This document shows, piece after piece, positions 12,050-22,525 of a DNA stretch of 64,000 nt. The DNA comes from Escallonia rubra (Eukaryota > Streptophyta > Magnoliopsida > Escalloniales > Escalloniaceae). Position 1 is the first letter of the stretch, and every line of letters begins with the position of its first letter. The translations under genes and the position numbers were made by a program. The stretch is from contig JAVXUO010001315.1 of the NCBI GenBank assembly GCA_033065855.1, positions 149,249 through 213,248 on the forward strand, read 5' to 3'. The notes beneath the pieces were generated by a model. It worked only from the letters and a program-made list of their open reading frames with translations, did not search any database and was not told where the DNA came from.

Positions 12050-12560
12050 AATGTCCGTCCGTTACATAATGTAGTGGACAATTTTTTTCTTTGAAGGAAC
12101 TAGATCTAGTCCATCTGTCCTTTAAGGATTGACGGTCAGATGGCACTGACAACTTAACCTAGGTTGCCAACTTCATCTGGATTTGTGGATGGTTCAAATT
12201 TGTTTTTCGCGCTTTTTTAAGTACGTCCGCTATATAATGTTGCAGACGATTTTTTGACAAAAATGTCCATCACCCACACAATCGAATGTGCAACAAAAGT
12301 GTCTGTGTGCTACATAATGTAGCGAACGATTTTTTGACAAAAATATCACTCACCCACGCAATCGAATGTGCAACAAAAATGTCTGTGTGGTACGTAATGT
12401 AGCGGACGACCCAAACCCATTTATGTCATATAAGGAAGTAGGCAATTAAGGATCTAGGAACAAGAGCACTGGACCATCCACAAATCGCAGATGGACAGTC
12501 AGATAGCGTTGACAACTTAACCTAAGTTGTCTGCGCGCACGCGTGTGCACAGAAACACGC
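12050..12560. repeat. Right end of the Mutator-like element: hairpin cores and palindromic end motifs
   Basis: Hairpin cores near 12056, 12226, 12306 and 12386; the last two lie in 80-bp units starting GACAAAAATRTC. Two segments (12130-12170 and 12490-12530) carry GACAACTTAACCTA(A/G)GTTG, matching the central segment at 6120-6170. The exact end and target duplication could not be fixed. Confidence 0.5.
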
Positions 12561-12813
12561 ATGCTAACTCATTCCATTCATTTTGATAGTTGCATGTTTG
12601 AAAAACTAACGTAGAGCTCCTTAAACAATTTGAAATGGTAGCAAAAATATGGTTTCTTTTGTGAAAAAAATTGATATTCTTATATTCTTAAAAACATGAA
12701 AAGAAATATGAAAAATTGGTGACCAAACAAAGAAGGGAATATACGACTCAAAGGCTTAGACAAGCTGCGTTTCTCAGTAATTATAACTTAACTTTTGCGG
12801 GCGGCTCCAAACC

Positions 12814-13260
12814 TGCTAGAATATTGATCGGGAACCACAGCCGGGAAATGGACCTGCAAAATAGAACACAGAATGACTGTTGGGGATGTTCCGGTGGAGG
12901 AAGTTCCGATGCTAAAGTCAGAACGTTGTTACAGGGGTGGAGCTCTGAATAGCAGAAATGTACTAGGTGTGCGTGTGTGTGAACCTGTCTGCGTACCTGG
13001 GATAGTCCCTTTTATATAGGCATAGACCGAAGAGTCCCGGTTGGCTTGCATCTCTTAACAGATAGGCCTTGGACTTGATCAGTTGGGGTTGTGTTAGGAT
13101 CCTTAGGGATCACGTCACAATCCCTTCTTGATAAAGTTAGTGCCCTTCTAGGACGCTAACTCTATCAGTAGGACAACCCTCAAATCCGAGTCAATCGTTA
13201 ACTATGAGTCAATCTCGCCACATGTCATCATCTGATTGGGCGAGTATTTTTAGCCATACA
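12814..13260 (-). repeat. 3' LTR of retrotransposon 1
   Basis: Matches the LTR ending at 18826 over its whole length with scattered substitutions. It contains the minus-strand TATA-type stretch seen on plus as CCCTTTTATATAGGC. Its outer end lacks the TGTTGC present in the other LTR, so the terminus is damaged or truncated. Confidence 0.85.
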
Positions 13261-13280
13261 TAATGCCCCCCACTTTCTTA
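13261..13280 (-). other. Polypurine tract of retrotransposon 1
   Basis: The minus strand reads AAGAAAGTGGGGGGCATTA immediately before the 3' LTR, the expected place for plus-strand DNA priming. Confidence 0.6.
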
Positions 13281-13479
13281 GCAAAGAGGCTTGTCTGAGA
13301 CACGCATCAAAACATTTACGAACTTTTTCTCCTTTTTGTAAGCACAAATAATATTTTCTTCAATATTTTTGCAGACCAAATATTGCCCAAAGACCAAGAT
13401 AACCAATTTTTGTTGCGTAAATAGCATTTTGGAATTTTTCGGAAATTTCTTGTATGTTTTCGATTTTTTTTTCTTTTTT

Positions 13480-15720
13480 TTCTGCTCGGACCAAGGCTTG
13501 CTCGGGAAGCGGGCTCGGACCTGCTATCCGGGAAGCCTGCTCAGATCTGCTGCTCGAGAAGTAGGCTCGGACCAGCTGTCCGGGAAGCCTGCTCGGATCC
13601 GCTGCTCGGGAGGTGGGCTCAGACCAGCTGTTCGGGAAACGGGCTCGGACTTGTTGCCAAGGAAGCCTGTGCGGGGCTGCTGCGCGGACGGCCTCCCTTA
13701 GACGCGGGCCTTGTGGCTGAAAGGCCCATCTTTGTTGAAGTCCAAAGCCTTATAAAAAGAATAGAGCTTCCAGGCGCGGCTACGGAGAATCGAACACTTG
13801 ATAGCGTTCGTGTAAGGCGCATGAAATACCACTGGGCTGGTCGGCCAGTTGTTGTTAAATCTGAGCACCAAATATATTTAAACACTTACTTGGAAACTTA
13901 GAAAATTCATAACTTCTGTCCAGGAAGCTTGCTCGGACTTGCTATCCGGGAAGCCTGCTCAGGAAGAGGGCTCAGACTCGCTGTCCGGGAAGCCTGCTCC
14001 GAAAGCGGGCTCGTACCTGCTGTCTGAGAAGCTTGTTCAGGCTTGAAGGCTAGAAAGGCCCATTTTCTACTTCTTTTTTTTTCTTCTGTTCGGTCATGCT
14101 GTGCGGGCTTGCTGCGCGGACAGCCCAATTTCGCTAATTAGGCTTGGAATTATGTTGTGGCTTGTTTCCTTGCAAAAAACGGAACTTTTCTAAAGTTGCT
14201 GGGAAGTCTTAAACTCCTAACCACGCGCACGCAAGAGGCATGGCATTCCGTTGGGCTGCTCGACCCCTTTTGGTACTTCCGAGCAGAAAACTTATTTAAA
14301 CTATCACTTCAAATTTTGAAAGGACCATAACTTCTTGCTCGGACCTCCGTTTAAGGTGATTTTTTTTCCAGGTAGTTTTTTGAGCTCTATCCATAGAAAA
14401 TCATCTTTTCTTCAAAAGAGTTCAGATGCAAGCTCTACTCAAGAAAACTTCTTCGACTTCTGTACAAGAGCTTTCCTTAATCAAACTCCCTAGAGCTCTG
14501 CTCATAGGGTTTGCTCGAAAAAAAAGGCCTTGGAGCTTGACGCGTGAACTTGACTCTCCTAGACTACTCGGGAACTCTGCACGGCCATGCTGCTCGGGTG
14601 TTCTACTCGAGTAAGATGCTCGAGTGTCTTGCTCGGACAGGCTGCTCGGGGAACCTATTCGGACACGATGTGCGGGCATCCTACTCTGGCATCATGTTCG
14701 GGTACGCTGTGCGACATCTTGCTCAGGCATCCTGTACGGGTGCCGCTGTGCGCGGATAGGTGCTAGAATCTTAAGCTGTTGGAAGTTTTAGTCCACAAAG
14801 GTGTCTGCTCGGGCACTCTGTTCGGACGGCATCGTGCTCGGACGGGTGCCAAAAACTTAAGCTCTTGAGAGCTTTAGGATGTGAAATTCGACAAAATTGT
14901 ATGCTCGGGCACTCTGTTCAGACGGCATCATGCCTAGACACTCTATAGGGCCATGCTGTTTGGGCGACGAGCTCTACCATCTTTCTGCTCAGGCAGACAT
15001 TAACCTTTAGGATCTTGAGAGCACAAAGGGAATGAAGTTAGGCTGGCTGCTCGGGTGACGTGCTCGGTTGGCATCATGCTTAGGTAGACGCCATAACTTG
15101 GGCTCTTGAGAGCTCAAAGGTCATCAGACAAGGTGATCTGCTCGGGCGACGTGCTTGGCTGGCATCGTGCTCATGCAGACACTAGAGACTTAAGCTCTTG
15201 AAAGCTTTAGAATCTAGAATTTCACTGTCATAATTTTTCTAAGCAGTTTGATGCCCCCTAGAGGGGTTTGACCTGTGTGTTTTTCACCTCTCCTTGGGAG
15301 GGTGCTTATGCAATTGTGTTTTTAAGCTTGTGCTACCCACATCTTGCATTATGTTTTACTTTCGCACGAACCATTATCGTCAGCCAAGGGTTGGCAAAGA
15401 AGCCTCGCACTCCCACTCGGCTAAGTTTTGAATTAGCAAAGTATGATGGGGCGACGAACTCCCACAAGGACTTTGTCGTTTCACGGGTTAGAACTATAGC
15501 TAAACCGTTCTAGATAAGACTTGAGTCCTTCCTTACTACCTTATGTACACTTTTTCTTGGGAAGAGTGTATGGAAAAGGCGTCTGCACTCTTGGGAGCCA
15601 AGTTAATCTACAAGAGGTCGTGGATGAGCAGCCTGCTTGGGCAAGCTGCTCGGGTGACGTATTCGGGCGACGCACTCGGGCGCTTTGTCGGATTGGCCTG
15701 TATTTACTAGTTCTTGAGAA
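13480..15720. repeat. Internal TGCTCGGG-type minisatellites of retrotransposon 1
   Basis: Three diffuse arrays. 13480-13720 and 13915-14040 have GCTCGGACCTGCTGTCCGGGAAGCC units; 14570-15200 has GCTCGGGCACTCTGTTCGGACGGC units; 15620-15700 has CTGCTCGGGCGACG units. Between them lie two related non-repeat segments (13700-13900 and 14040-14310) that share GGCATG..ATTCC..TGGGCTG. No gene. The array corresponds in position and motif to the TTCTGCTCGGGCAGAATTC array of retrotransposon 2. Confidence 0.65.
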
Positions 15721-15999
15721 CTTTGAAACAATAAGAAGAGGTTTACTTGATCACTCTGGTTGGGCAAGAGTTTACAATCATTACAATTATGCTAAAAAAA
15801 GACTTTATTGCTTGGTCAAAATACTAAAAGTGCATTGGGGACTAATGTTATCCCGTTTTATTCATCTAACTGTCTAAGTACTAGTTAAATATATTCGAAA
15901 AAAATCCTAAGTCTTACTTCGGAATAGGCAAAGTTTGAGCCTCCTGCCCTTCAAAAAAGGAGTATTTTGCCTTGGGGCAAGGTGCTACTGATAGTAGCG
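15268..15999 (-). other. Post-pol spacer of retrotransposon 1
   Basis: No gene. The stretch around 15380-15515 (GGCAAAGAAGCC..CCTCGGCTAA..GTTTCACGG) and the run GCCTTGGGGCAAGGTGCTACTGATAGTA (15970-15994) correspond to 41810-42320 of retrotransposon 2. The match stops at about 15994, exactly where that element's integrase end begins. Confidence 0.55.
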
Positions 16000-17732
16000 T
16001 CAAAGGTTCTCTTTTGTGCCGTCCTGGAGGTCATCGATGATTAGGGCTTCTTTATTTTTGGCTTGGCATGATGCCATGTAGCATTGTCGGGCCACTATTT
16101 GGTCGCATTTGACTTCCCCTACTCCATGCTCCGTAGGGAACTTCATCTTCAGATGATACGTGGACACCACTACCTTTAACTGGTTCAAGGTTGTTCTCCC
16201 GAGTATGGCATTATAAGCTGAAGGGACACGAACAACCACAAAATCTAGTATCAATTTGGCTTGAGCCGGAGGGGTGCCGATGGCGACTGGTAACGCAATG
16301 ATCCCTTTGACTGCATTAGGGTGGTTAGAGAAGCTGTAGAGGGGTGTATCCATCTTGCGCAGCCGATCAGATGGGATGTTCATCTTCTGGAAAGCTTCAT
16401 AAAAAAATACCTCGGCTGAACTCCCGTTATCGACTAAAATCCTTTTGACATCAAAATTACCCACTCGAAGTGTGACAACCAACGAGTCATCATGGGGTGT
16501 TTTTATATCCTTTATGTCATCCTTCGAAAAGGAAATTGTGGGCACCAATTTCGTCTTCTGTTTTCCTACTTGGGGATTGACTTGTGATGCACACTTCATT
16601 TGCATAGGCCTTGCGACCCCATCCGAAATAACCTCCTGCTGCAATACCCCCAGAGATTGTATTGATGGTGCCCACATTCTCTTGCCTCTCTTCTCTTCCC
16701 TCTACAATCAGAATCGCTTCTCTTCTATCATCTCTGCGTGTGATGTACTTCTTCAAGTGCCCATGCTTGATGAGGGCCTCAATTTCACGCTTAAGCAATT
16801 CGCAATTGTTGGTAGTATGGCCATGATCGTTGTGGAATTGGCACCATAGACTCTTGTCTCTCTTACCTGGAGCTAATCTCATTCTTTCTGGCTGGTCAAG
16901 AATCTCCTTGCCTCTTATCTCATGAAGGATTTGCGATGGTTGGGCATTCAGGGGCGTCAAGTTCTTCATGTCGAGTGGCTCTCTAAGATGCCGCTCATCG
17001 CGCTTCGAGCGCTTGGAATTCTTTTGGCCTCCAGGACTGTCCTCACGGGAACATTCCCTTGCTCTTGATCATTGTCATTTTGATGCCCCTTATGCATTTC
17101 CAAGTATTCCTCGGCTTGGATATACTTGTTGGCCTTATCTAATAACACGATCATGCTTCCGGGGGGACTTTTGTTGACATCAAATGCATATTTGGATGTA
17201 GGTCAGAGACCACGCAGAAAGGCCCTGTATTTAACCGACTCATCCAAATTGTCGATCTCTAGCGTCGCTGCGCTGAATTGCCCTAAATAATGTGACAGGG
17301 ATTCATTCTTTTCCTGCACCACGTTGAGAAGGCTCGTGGAGTTTTTTCTTCTGGTGCGGCTGCTCACAAAATGCTTCTGGAAAATATCAGAGAGTTGAGC
17401 AAATGAGTGAATGGACCTTGGCTGCAAGGACTTGAACCATGCATGTGTGGCCTTCCTCAAGGTGGTTGGAAAAGCGCGGCACATGACCGCGTCAGAGACC
17501 TGGAGGAGCAGCATGTTTGTCTGGAACTAATAGACGTGTTCTCCGGGGTCGCCACTCCTATCATAGAGGTAGCACTGGGGCATCCTAAAATTGGGAGGCA
17601 ACTTTGCCCTCTCAATGGCTTCTGACAGAGGATATCCGGAGTCCCCCCTTGGGGCAGAAAGTTGTTGTGGGCAAGGCTCGGAGATAACTTTCTGAGAAGT
17701 CCGCCCTTGAGGGCGATGCTCTCGTGTCCCAT
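16000..17732 (-). pseudogene. Gag-protease polyprotein of retrotransposon 1
   Basis: Order on minus: the retrotransposon gag domain (17203-17514: FPTTLRKATHAWFKSL, FAQLSDIFQKHFVSS, NESLSHYLGQFSAATLEI) ends in a stop after FLRGL. A KANKYIQAEEYLE block follows at 16966-17154. A CQFHNDHGHTTNNC zinc-knuckle-like motif lies at 16517-16969. The retropepsin is at 16000-16677, with catalytic LVDNGSSAEVFFYEAF and the downstream SAYNAILGRTTLNQL. Gag packages element RNA and the protease cuts the polyprotein. At least one stop and frame changes interrupt gag. The frame ends after DLQDGTKENL with no pol following. Confidence 0.8.
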
Positions 17733-18350
17733 GATGAATCCGTCTTTGGGGACGTCTTGCCTCTGAATGGCGTCGGCCTCGAGGTTTGTCGATCGAAATA
17801 TGAGACGAGTCTGTGCTACCCTCGATTGAAGGGTCCCTACGATAACACGAACCTCTCCTTGTAACGTGCTCCTCGGTCTCCTCTTTTGGTTGATAACTTG
17901 GATCGGCTTCTGATCTATAGCTTGATCCCGAGGTAAGTCTTAGACGAAGATCGTTAGGATCAAGGTGGGGTTAGTTGGTAGAAGCGGACGGAGCGACGAA
18001 TTCAAGTGTCCTCTGCAAAGTGTTTACCACATCTTTGAGCTCATGAATTTCCCTCGTCAGATCCGCGTTCGGCGTCTTAAAAAGTTTGCGATTGAGGCAA
18101 TGCCGAAGGTCACCTCTTTTCAATGTGGTGGTGGTTGGGGAATGGTTTTTGCTAGAACCATTGTCCGATTGAGGGGTAACAGAGGTTACATTGATGTGGG
18201 TGTCTTTGGCGTGATGGCGAGACGGGATCGAACGTTGATCATGAGAACGGCCCTCTCGGCGAGTGCCACTAGATCGTGCTCGCCGATTTTCTAGTTAAGC
18301 GACTGAGTGGAGATGTGTTGGAAGACGATTGTCTGGCCATGTTCCCTGTT
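17733..18350 (-). pseudogene. Degenerate gag N-terminal and leader region of retrotransposon 1
   Basis: The sequence aligns in order with 47120-47880 of retrotransposon 2, for example the stretch near 18030-18110 (CTCGTCAGATCCGCGTTCGG) against CTCGTAAGGTCAGCATGGGG at 47580. No frame stays open long enough to give a protein. Confidence 0.5.
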
Positions 18351-18370
18351 GGTCCCACGGATGACGCCAA
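18351..18370 (-). other. Primer binding site of retrotransposon 1
   Basis: The minus strand next to the 5' LTR reads TTGGCGTCATCCGTGGGACC. Retrotransposon 2 has TTGGCGCCATCCATGGGACC at the same place. The shared TGGCGYCATCC is the likely tRNA-3'-end match; the tRNA is not assigned. Confidence 0.65.
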
Positions 18371-18372
18371 AA

Positions 18373-18826
18373 TGTTGCTGTTAGAATATTGATCGGGAAC
18401 CACAGCCGGGAAATAGACCTGCAAAATAGAGCACGGAGTGACCGCCGGGGGTGTTCCGGCGGAGGAAGCTCCGATGTTAAAGTCAGAACGTTGCTACAGG
18501 GGTAGAGCTCTGAATAGCATAAATACACTAGGTGTGCGTGTGTGTGAACCTGTCTGCGTACCTGGGATAGTCCCCTTTATATAGGCATAGACCAAAGAGT
18601 CCCGGTTGACTTGCATCCCTTGACAAATGGGCCTTGGACCTGATCAGTTGGGGTTGTGTTAGGATCCTTAGGGATCACGTCACAATCCCTTCTTGATAAC
18701 GTTAGTGCCCTTCTAAGATTCTAACTCTATCAGCAGAACAACCGTCAAATCCGGTTCAATCGTTAACTATGAGTCAATCTCCCCACGTGTCATCATCTGA
18801 TTGGGTGAGTATTTTTAGCCATATCA
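18373..18826 (-). repeat. 5' LTR of retrotransposon 1
   Basis: On plus it runs TGTTGCTGTTAG...CCATATCA. It pairs with 12814-13260. The TG/CA ends and the adjacent primer binding site set the borders. Confidence 0.85.
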
Positions 18827-19602
18827 ACTAGTAAGACTCCACGTACGTATACTAGTATTTTATGCGCATGGTTTGTACAATATACCATCCGGTGCAGAAC
18901 TGTCATTAGCAATTTGAATACTGCCGATAGAGATTTTCAGTCACTTTGCAAAGAAATTAATAGCGAATGGTTGTCAATTTTCATGTCAAAACAACCTTTT
19001 AGGCAAACTCCATTCACCTCCCATTGGGTAACTCACTATCAAGGTAAATCAGTGCTTATATAGATCCCTGTTAGACTACATTGACTAACAAAACCAAAAT
19101 CACACTTGAGAACAAAGAGAATTTAAAGACAGGAGCATTACATAATATGAAAATTTAAAGAAAGGAGCATTACATATTTTGCCCCTCCCGCTTATCCCCT
19201 GAAAAAAATAAGAACAAAACTATTCCCTTCTCTCTCTCGTCCCTCCGGTTTCTACTCAACCACCTAACTACAACCACCCTAACTGTATGAACTGAAGTAA
19301 TGTTAACCCATCAGCCATCAAAAGCCGCTGCCATCCTGCTAGAGCGAAGCCAAACATCGTCGCTACCATAAACATATCGGTTCTGCAGTCGGCACCAAAG
19401 CCACCAGGCATCAATATTTGGTATGTATGTGTTGCTGCCTCATATGAAACTGGTTAAGAATTGAGGTTGTCCGGGTGTGCCGATGCATGATGGCGGTGGG
19501 GGTTGATGTTTGGTGATGGTGGTGTTTTGCCGGGGAGATGAGAGGGAGAAAAGTATTAGCATTCTGTTTACCTTTGGCATGCAATCTTGACTTCTTGAGC
19601 TC
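18827..19602. other. Intergenic stretch and possible 3' end of the unidentified minus-strand gene
   Basis: No repeat or gene recognised. The part next to 19603 would be the 3' untranslated region of the minus-strand ORF, if that is a gene. Confidence 0.4.
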
Positions 19603-20136
19603 TTAGCATGAGTAGCGTTGAGTTTGAGGACAATGAAGAGCGGACTTTTGAAGGAACTTTTCGACATTTGAGGCCCTTATTTGTTCGGCTTTCTTCATCA
19701 GTCCGGCCATGTATGTTTCTTCAGCGATCCTCAAGAACTCAAGTTTAGGAGGGGGCGAGGACCTCCACATGTCCAGCTCTTCCCGTAGCGACAGCATTCC
19801 AAAGGGATCGGAATTATATCTGTGGAGGCGCCTGCAAGAGCGGGATAGTAAAGCCGCTATCTCCTTGTCCCTTTCCTCTTTGATAGGGTAGATAGATCTT
19901 GTTGGCTGAGGAAGAAGCTCTTCTGAGATAGCATCACCTTCTTCAGGATGCACGGTGGAAGAAGTGGGCAAGTCTGATTTGTTGCTTCGGCTGGTATCAT
20001 CCTTGTCTTTCTTGCAACCACACAAGATACACAAGATCCTCGTGCCACAAAATGTTCCCATCTTTGACCTCAAATATCTCAATCTGTCAGTACTGGAATT
20101 AGAAACCACATTTCCATCAAGCAAAACGGGAGCCAT
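19603..20136 (-). CDS. Unidentified 177-residue protein or 3'-terminal exon
   Basis: An ATG at 20136 opens 177 codons ending at 19603. I do not recognise the protein. Visible features: a Cys-rich stretch near residues 30-42 (CGTRILCILCGCKKDKDD), a Ser/Thr- and acid-rich middle, then a charged C-terminal half with RSCRRLHRYNSDPFGMLSLRE and KKAEQIRASNVEKFLQ that looks helical. There is no signal peptide or clear membrane segment. Codon use is unlike the surrounding transposons and no transposon motif is present. Upstream on minus, 20967-21081 could be a coding exon, but I could not connect it in frame, so the true start may be elsewhere. Confidence 0.4.
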   Translation of the reverse strand: MAPVLLDGNVVSNSSTDRLRYLRSKMGTFCGTRILCILCGCKKDKDDTSRSNKSDLPTSSTVHPEEGDAISEELLPQPTRSIYPIKEERDKEIAALLSRSCRRLHRYNSDPFGMLSLREELDMWRSSPPPKLEFLRIAEETYMAGLMKKAEQIRASNVEKFLQKSALHCPQTQRYSC

Positions 20137-20966
20137 TAAAGCGCTACAGGATCTAAAGAGCTACGACTAAAAACTCCAGCCAAGATAATCGAGGCGGAGG
20201 GACGAGAGTTTGGGAACACTAGCCCACTGGTACCCTCAAGGATTCTCAATATGCTAAGCCAACAACGTCTAAGCGATCAATGGATCGGGTTAAGGCAGAG
20301 GTTTGGACTAAGGAAACTACAAAGCCAACCAAAGTGACTATGCATAAAAATAAGTCCATCCTAATACCTTTTGAGATCTGCTTGGTTTCGTGATACATGC
20401 AACGAATCATGTCTACAACTCGGCAAAACGTTTTCAGACAGCAAATAACCGATGAAAACTTAAAAAGCAGATTATATCATATCGATTTAAGAACAAAGCA
20501 AGCAGACCAGGATATCAAAATCGCATCCACACATATTGAACTCTGCACTATTCCACTATCTAAACATATATTAGCCTAGTTGACATATAAAAGCAAAGCA
20601 TCAAGCTTAAATCAATCAAAGAATGAAATTATTTTAATTAAATCTTATTAAGTCAAACACCAAGAGACTACTGCAATTGAAATCAATACAAAGCTGCTAT
20701 GATCATCAACAACCGGCATTCGATAAAGATACGTATATGGCTATCTATGGTTTAAACTGAGATGAGATCTAGTTTCATGCATGAGAGCAGCAATACCTTC
20801 TTTTACCTTTCAAGTTTTCTCCGTATCTTTCTTCTGGTGTAGGGTTCCTAAGTATAGCGAAAGAGCAAAACAATCAAAACCCAAATACCAACATGCTTGA
20901 AACACACGGTAGAATGCCATAAAATTACAGTGGACTAAAGGGAAAGCTAAATTGAAAGCAGTATAC

Positions 20967-21081
20967 CTTTCGAGCCTGAAAAGGATGTAGAAGCTTTTCT
21001 TTTTGCCCCCTCTTGCTCTCCCTTCTCTGCTTGTTGTGTAGTCTGAATCAGTCTAGGATCATCTTGTAATACTTGCCTTAA
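20967..21081 (-). other. Candidate exon upstream of the unidentified gene
   Basis: 115 bp open in one frame (QVLQDDPRLIQTTQQAEKGE...), bounded by a CACAG acceptor and a G|GTATAC donor. Joining it to the next plausible exon (20805-20845) gives a stop, so the model is unresolved. It could be an untranslated exon. Confidence 0.25.
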
Positions 21082-21670
21082 CTGTGAACTATATCAAATT
21101 TACAAAACGCGTAAGCATACAATTTAAGATTGCATTCTTTTTTTGGTAAGATTTCTTTCCCTCACTGGGAAAAATTATTACTCCGATGATATAGTGGCAT
21201 CCCTGAAAATACTTTTGCGACAATTGCCAACCGCGTGACAGCCGAGAAATGCCACAAATATGCTTTTACAACTATTTTCGTCGCTGAATGGGTGAGTGAA
21301 GGAACATACCACGTGTTCTGTGTGCAAAACAAATAGCCAATAAGTTCTGCAATTGTCAAGCGAAATCTTTGGTGATTTTATTGAACTTTTGTTAATAGCA
21401 AATCTCGTACACCTTGAACTTCACAGCTTGCGTTGGTGATAACCTTATTTCTTTTCTTTTGGTGGTGGTGTCTATTACTTAAAGATTTGATTTAATCCAT
21501 TCCTGCCAAGGATCAACTTTTTATTTTGATTGCGTATAGCAAGGATGCATTGCCAAAAGATAAAAATGTCTAAATTTATAACCGAAGTAAAATTTACTAT
21601 CTTCGTGCTCAAAAAAGAAAAAGGAAAAAAAAAAAGAAAATTCAAAATGAGCTAACCCCGCCTGAAGTTA

Positions 21671-22496
21671 GGGTGTGTTTGATAGCGCAATTAAGTACTT
21701 AAAATTTAATATTTTTAATTAAGTGCGTTTGATAACGCTTAACGTCGCACCACTTAAAAAATTAATTCCTACAAAAAAATAGACTAAATTTAAAGTCAGG
21801 GTTGACTTATTTAATGTTTGTCTCTTAATTCTAAATGAGATAGTTAGAAGTTATTTAACACAGTTTTACATAAAAAGAATAATTACCACGATGATGTCGC
21901 CTCAATTAATTTGCTGGCAATAGTGCCTCCACCACACTACAACCACCACCACAACTATTATTCCCTTTTGCTACCACCATGCATCACAATTACCACGACA
22001 TATCCACTACCAACACCACCACAAGGAAACCGCCATATCCACCACACTATCACCACCGTCACCGCTTCTATGTCCGCCAAAACTATCTAAATACTCACCG
22101 CACTACAACTACAGTCATGACCGGCATGTTGTTGTCTGTCGCTACCACCACAATTAATAACACCACATCTTCACGCACCACTATTGCTACCATTGATACC
22201 TTTCTGCTGCCGCTACCACCACCACTATCATTATTACTCCATCACCATTGCCACCACCACCACCACCACCAACATGATTATAGCCAAAAACAAAAGTTAT
22301 AAAGTACATAAGTAAATGCATAGTTTTATAAAATGGATAAATTTGTAAATAGAATAATTTTCAGACACTTGCTTTTGATTTGCAAAACATGTTAACTTAT
22401 TTTTCAGTGAAAATTCAGTCGCTTAAAGTTTTCAGTTTTACGAATTCAGTACTTAACTTTTTCAGAACTTAAATTTCAGTTTTATCAAACAGCCCC
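21671..22496. mobile_element. PIF/Harbinger-type MITE (TTA target duplication)
   Basis: The left end GGGTGTGTTTGATA and the right end TATCAAACAGCCCC form an inverted pair. Both are flanked by TTA (21668-21670 and 22497-22499), the PIF/Harbinger target. The interior has an ACC/CCACCAT-rich low-complexity stretch (21920-22280) that creates a His/Thr-rich open frame, and no transposase. Confidence 0.75.
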
Positions 22497-22525
22497 TTAC
22501 ACTTTTTTGTGAGAGATAAATTGTT

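Larger units (their letters stand above)
1..12560. repeat. Large imperfect inverted duplication of a PMD/Ulp1/FAR1 Mutator-like element
   Basis: Two arms with the same parts in opposite orientation meet near 5.9 kb. Left arm outward: PMD-Ulp1 gene on minus (4367 down to about 1440), hairpin minisatellite (275-1200), then the FAR1 C-terminal end on plus (1-90). Right arm: PMD-Ulp1 on plus (6426 to about 9480), hairpin minisatellite (9780-10400), FAR1 on minus (10587-12049). The sum of paired coordinates changes by about 1.1 kb on passing the hAT-like insertion at 4458-5556, which places that insertion in the left arm after the duplication. The left arm is cut by the window edge. Arms are diverged and independently frameshifted, so the duplication is old. 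Two adjacent elements in opposite orientation is the alternative to a true inverted duplication. Confidence 0.75.
12814..18826 (-). mobile_element. LTR retrotransposon 1: Tat-like Ty3/gypsy, gag-protease only
   Basis: Two LTRs of about 450 bp bound a 5.1 kb interior read on the minus strand. A primer-binding-site-like sequence follows the 5' LTR (18351-18370) and a G-rich polypurine tract precedes the 3' LTR (13261-13280). The interior has gag and a retropepsin (16000-17732) but no reverse transcriptase, RNase H or integrase. Where retrotransposon 2 has about 3.2 kb of pol, this element goes straight from the post-pol spacer to the protease end near 15994-16000. It resembles a deletion derivative that would need proteins from a relative. 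Flanking 5-mers (AAACC and ACTAG) do not match. Confidence 0.85.

Noticed and set aside
13770..13830. tRNA-like GTGTTCGATTCTCC on minus
   Set aside because: Only a T-loop-like string; no acceptor or anticodon stem could be folded around it.
21979..22302. A His/Thr-rich 107-codon frame
   Set aside because: Produced by the ACC-rich interior of a PIF/Harbinger MITE.
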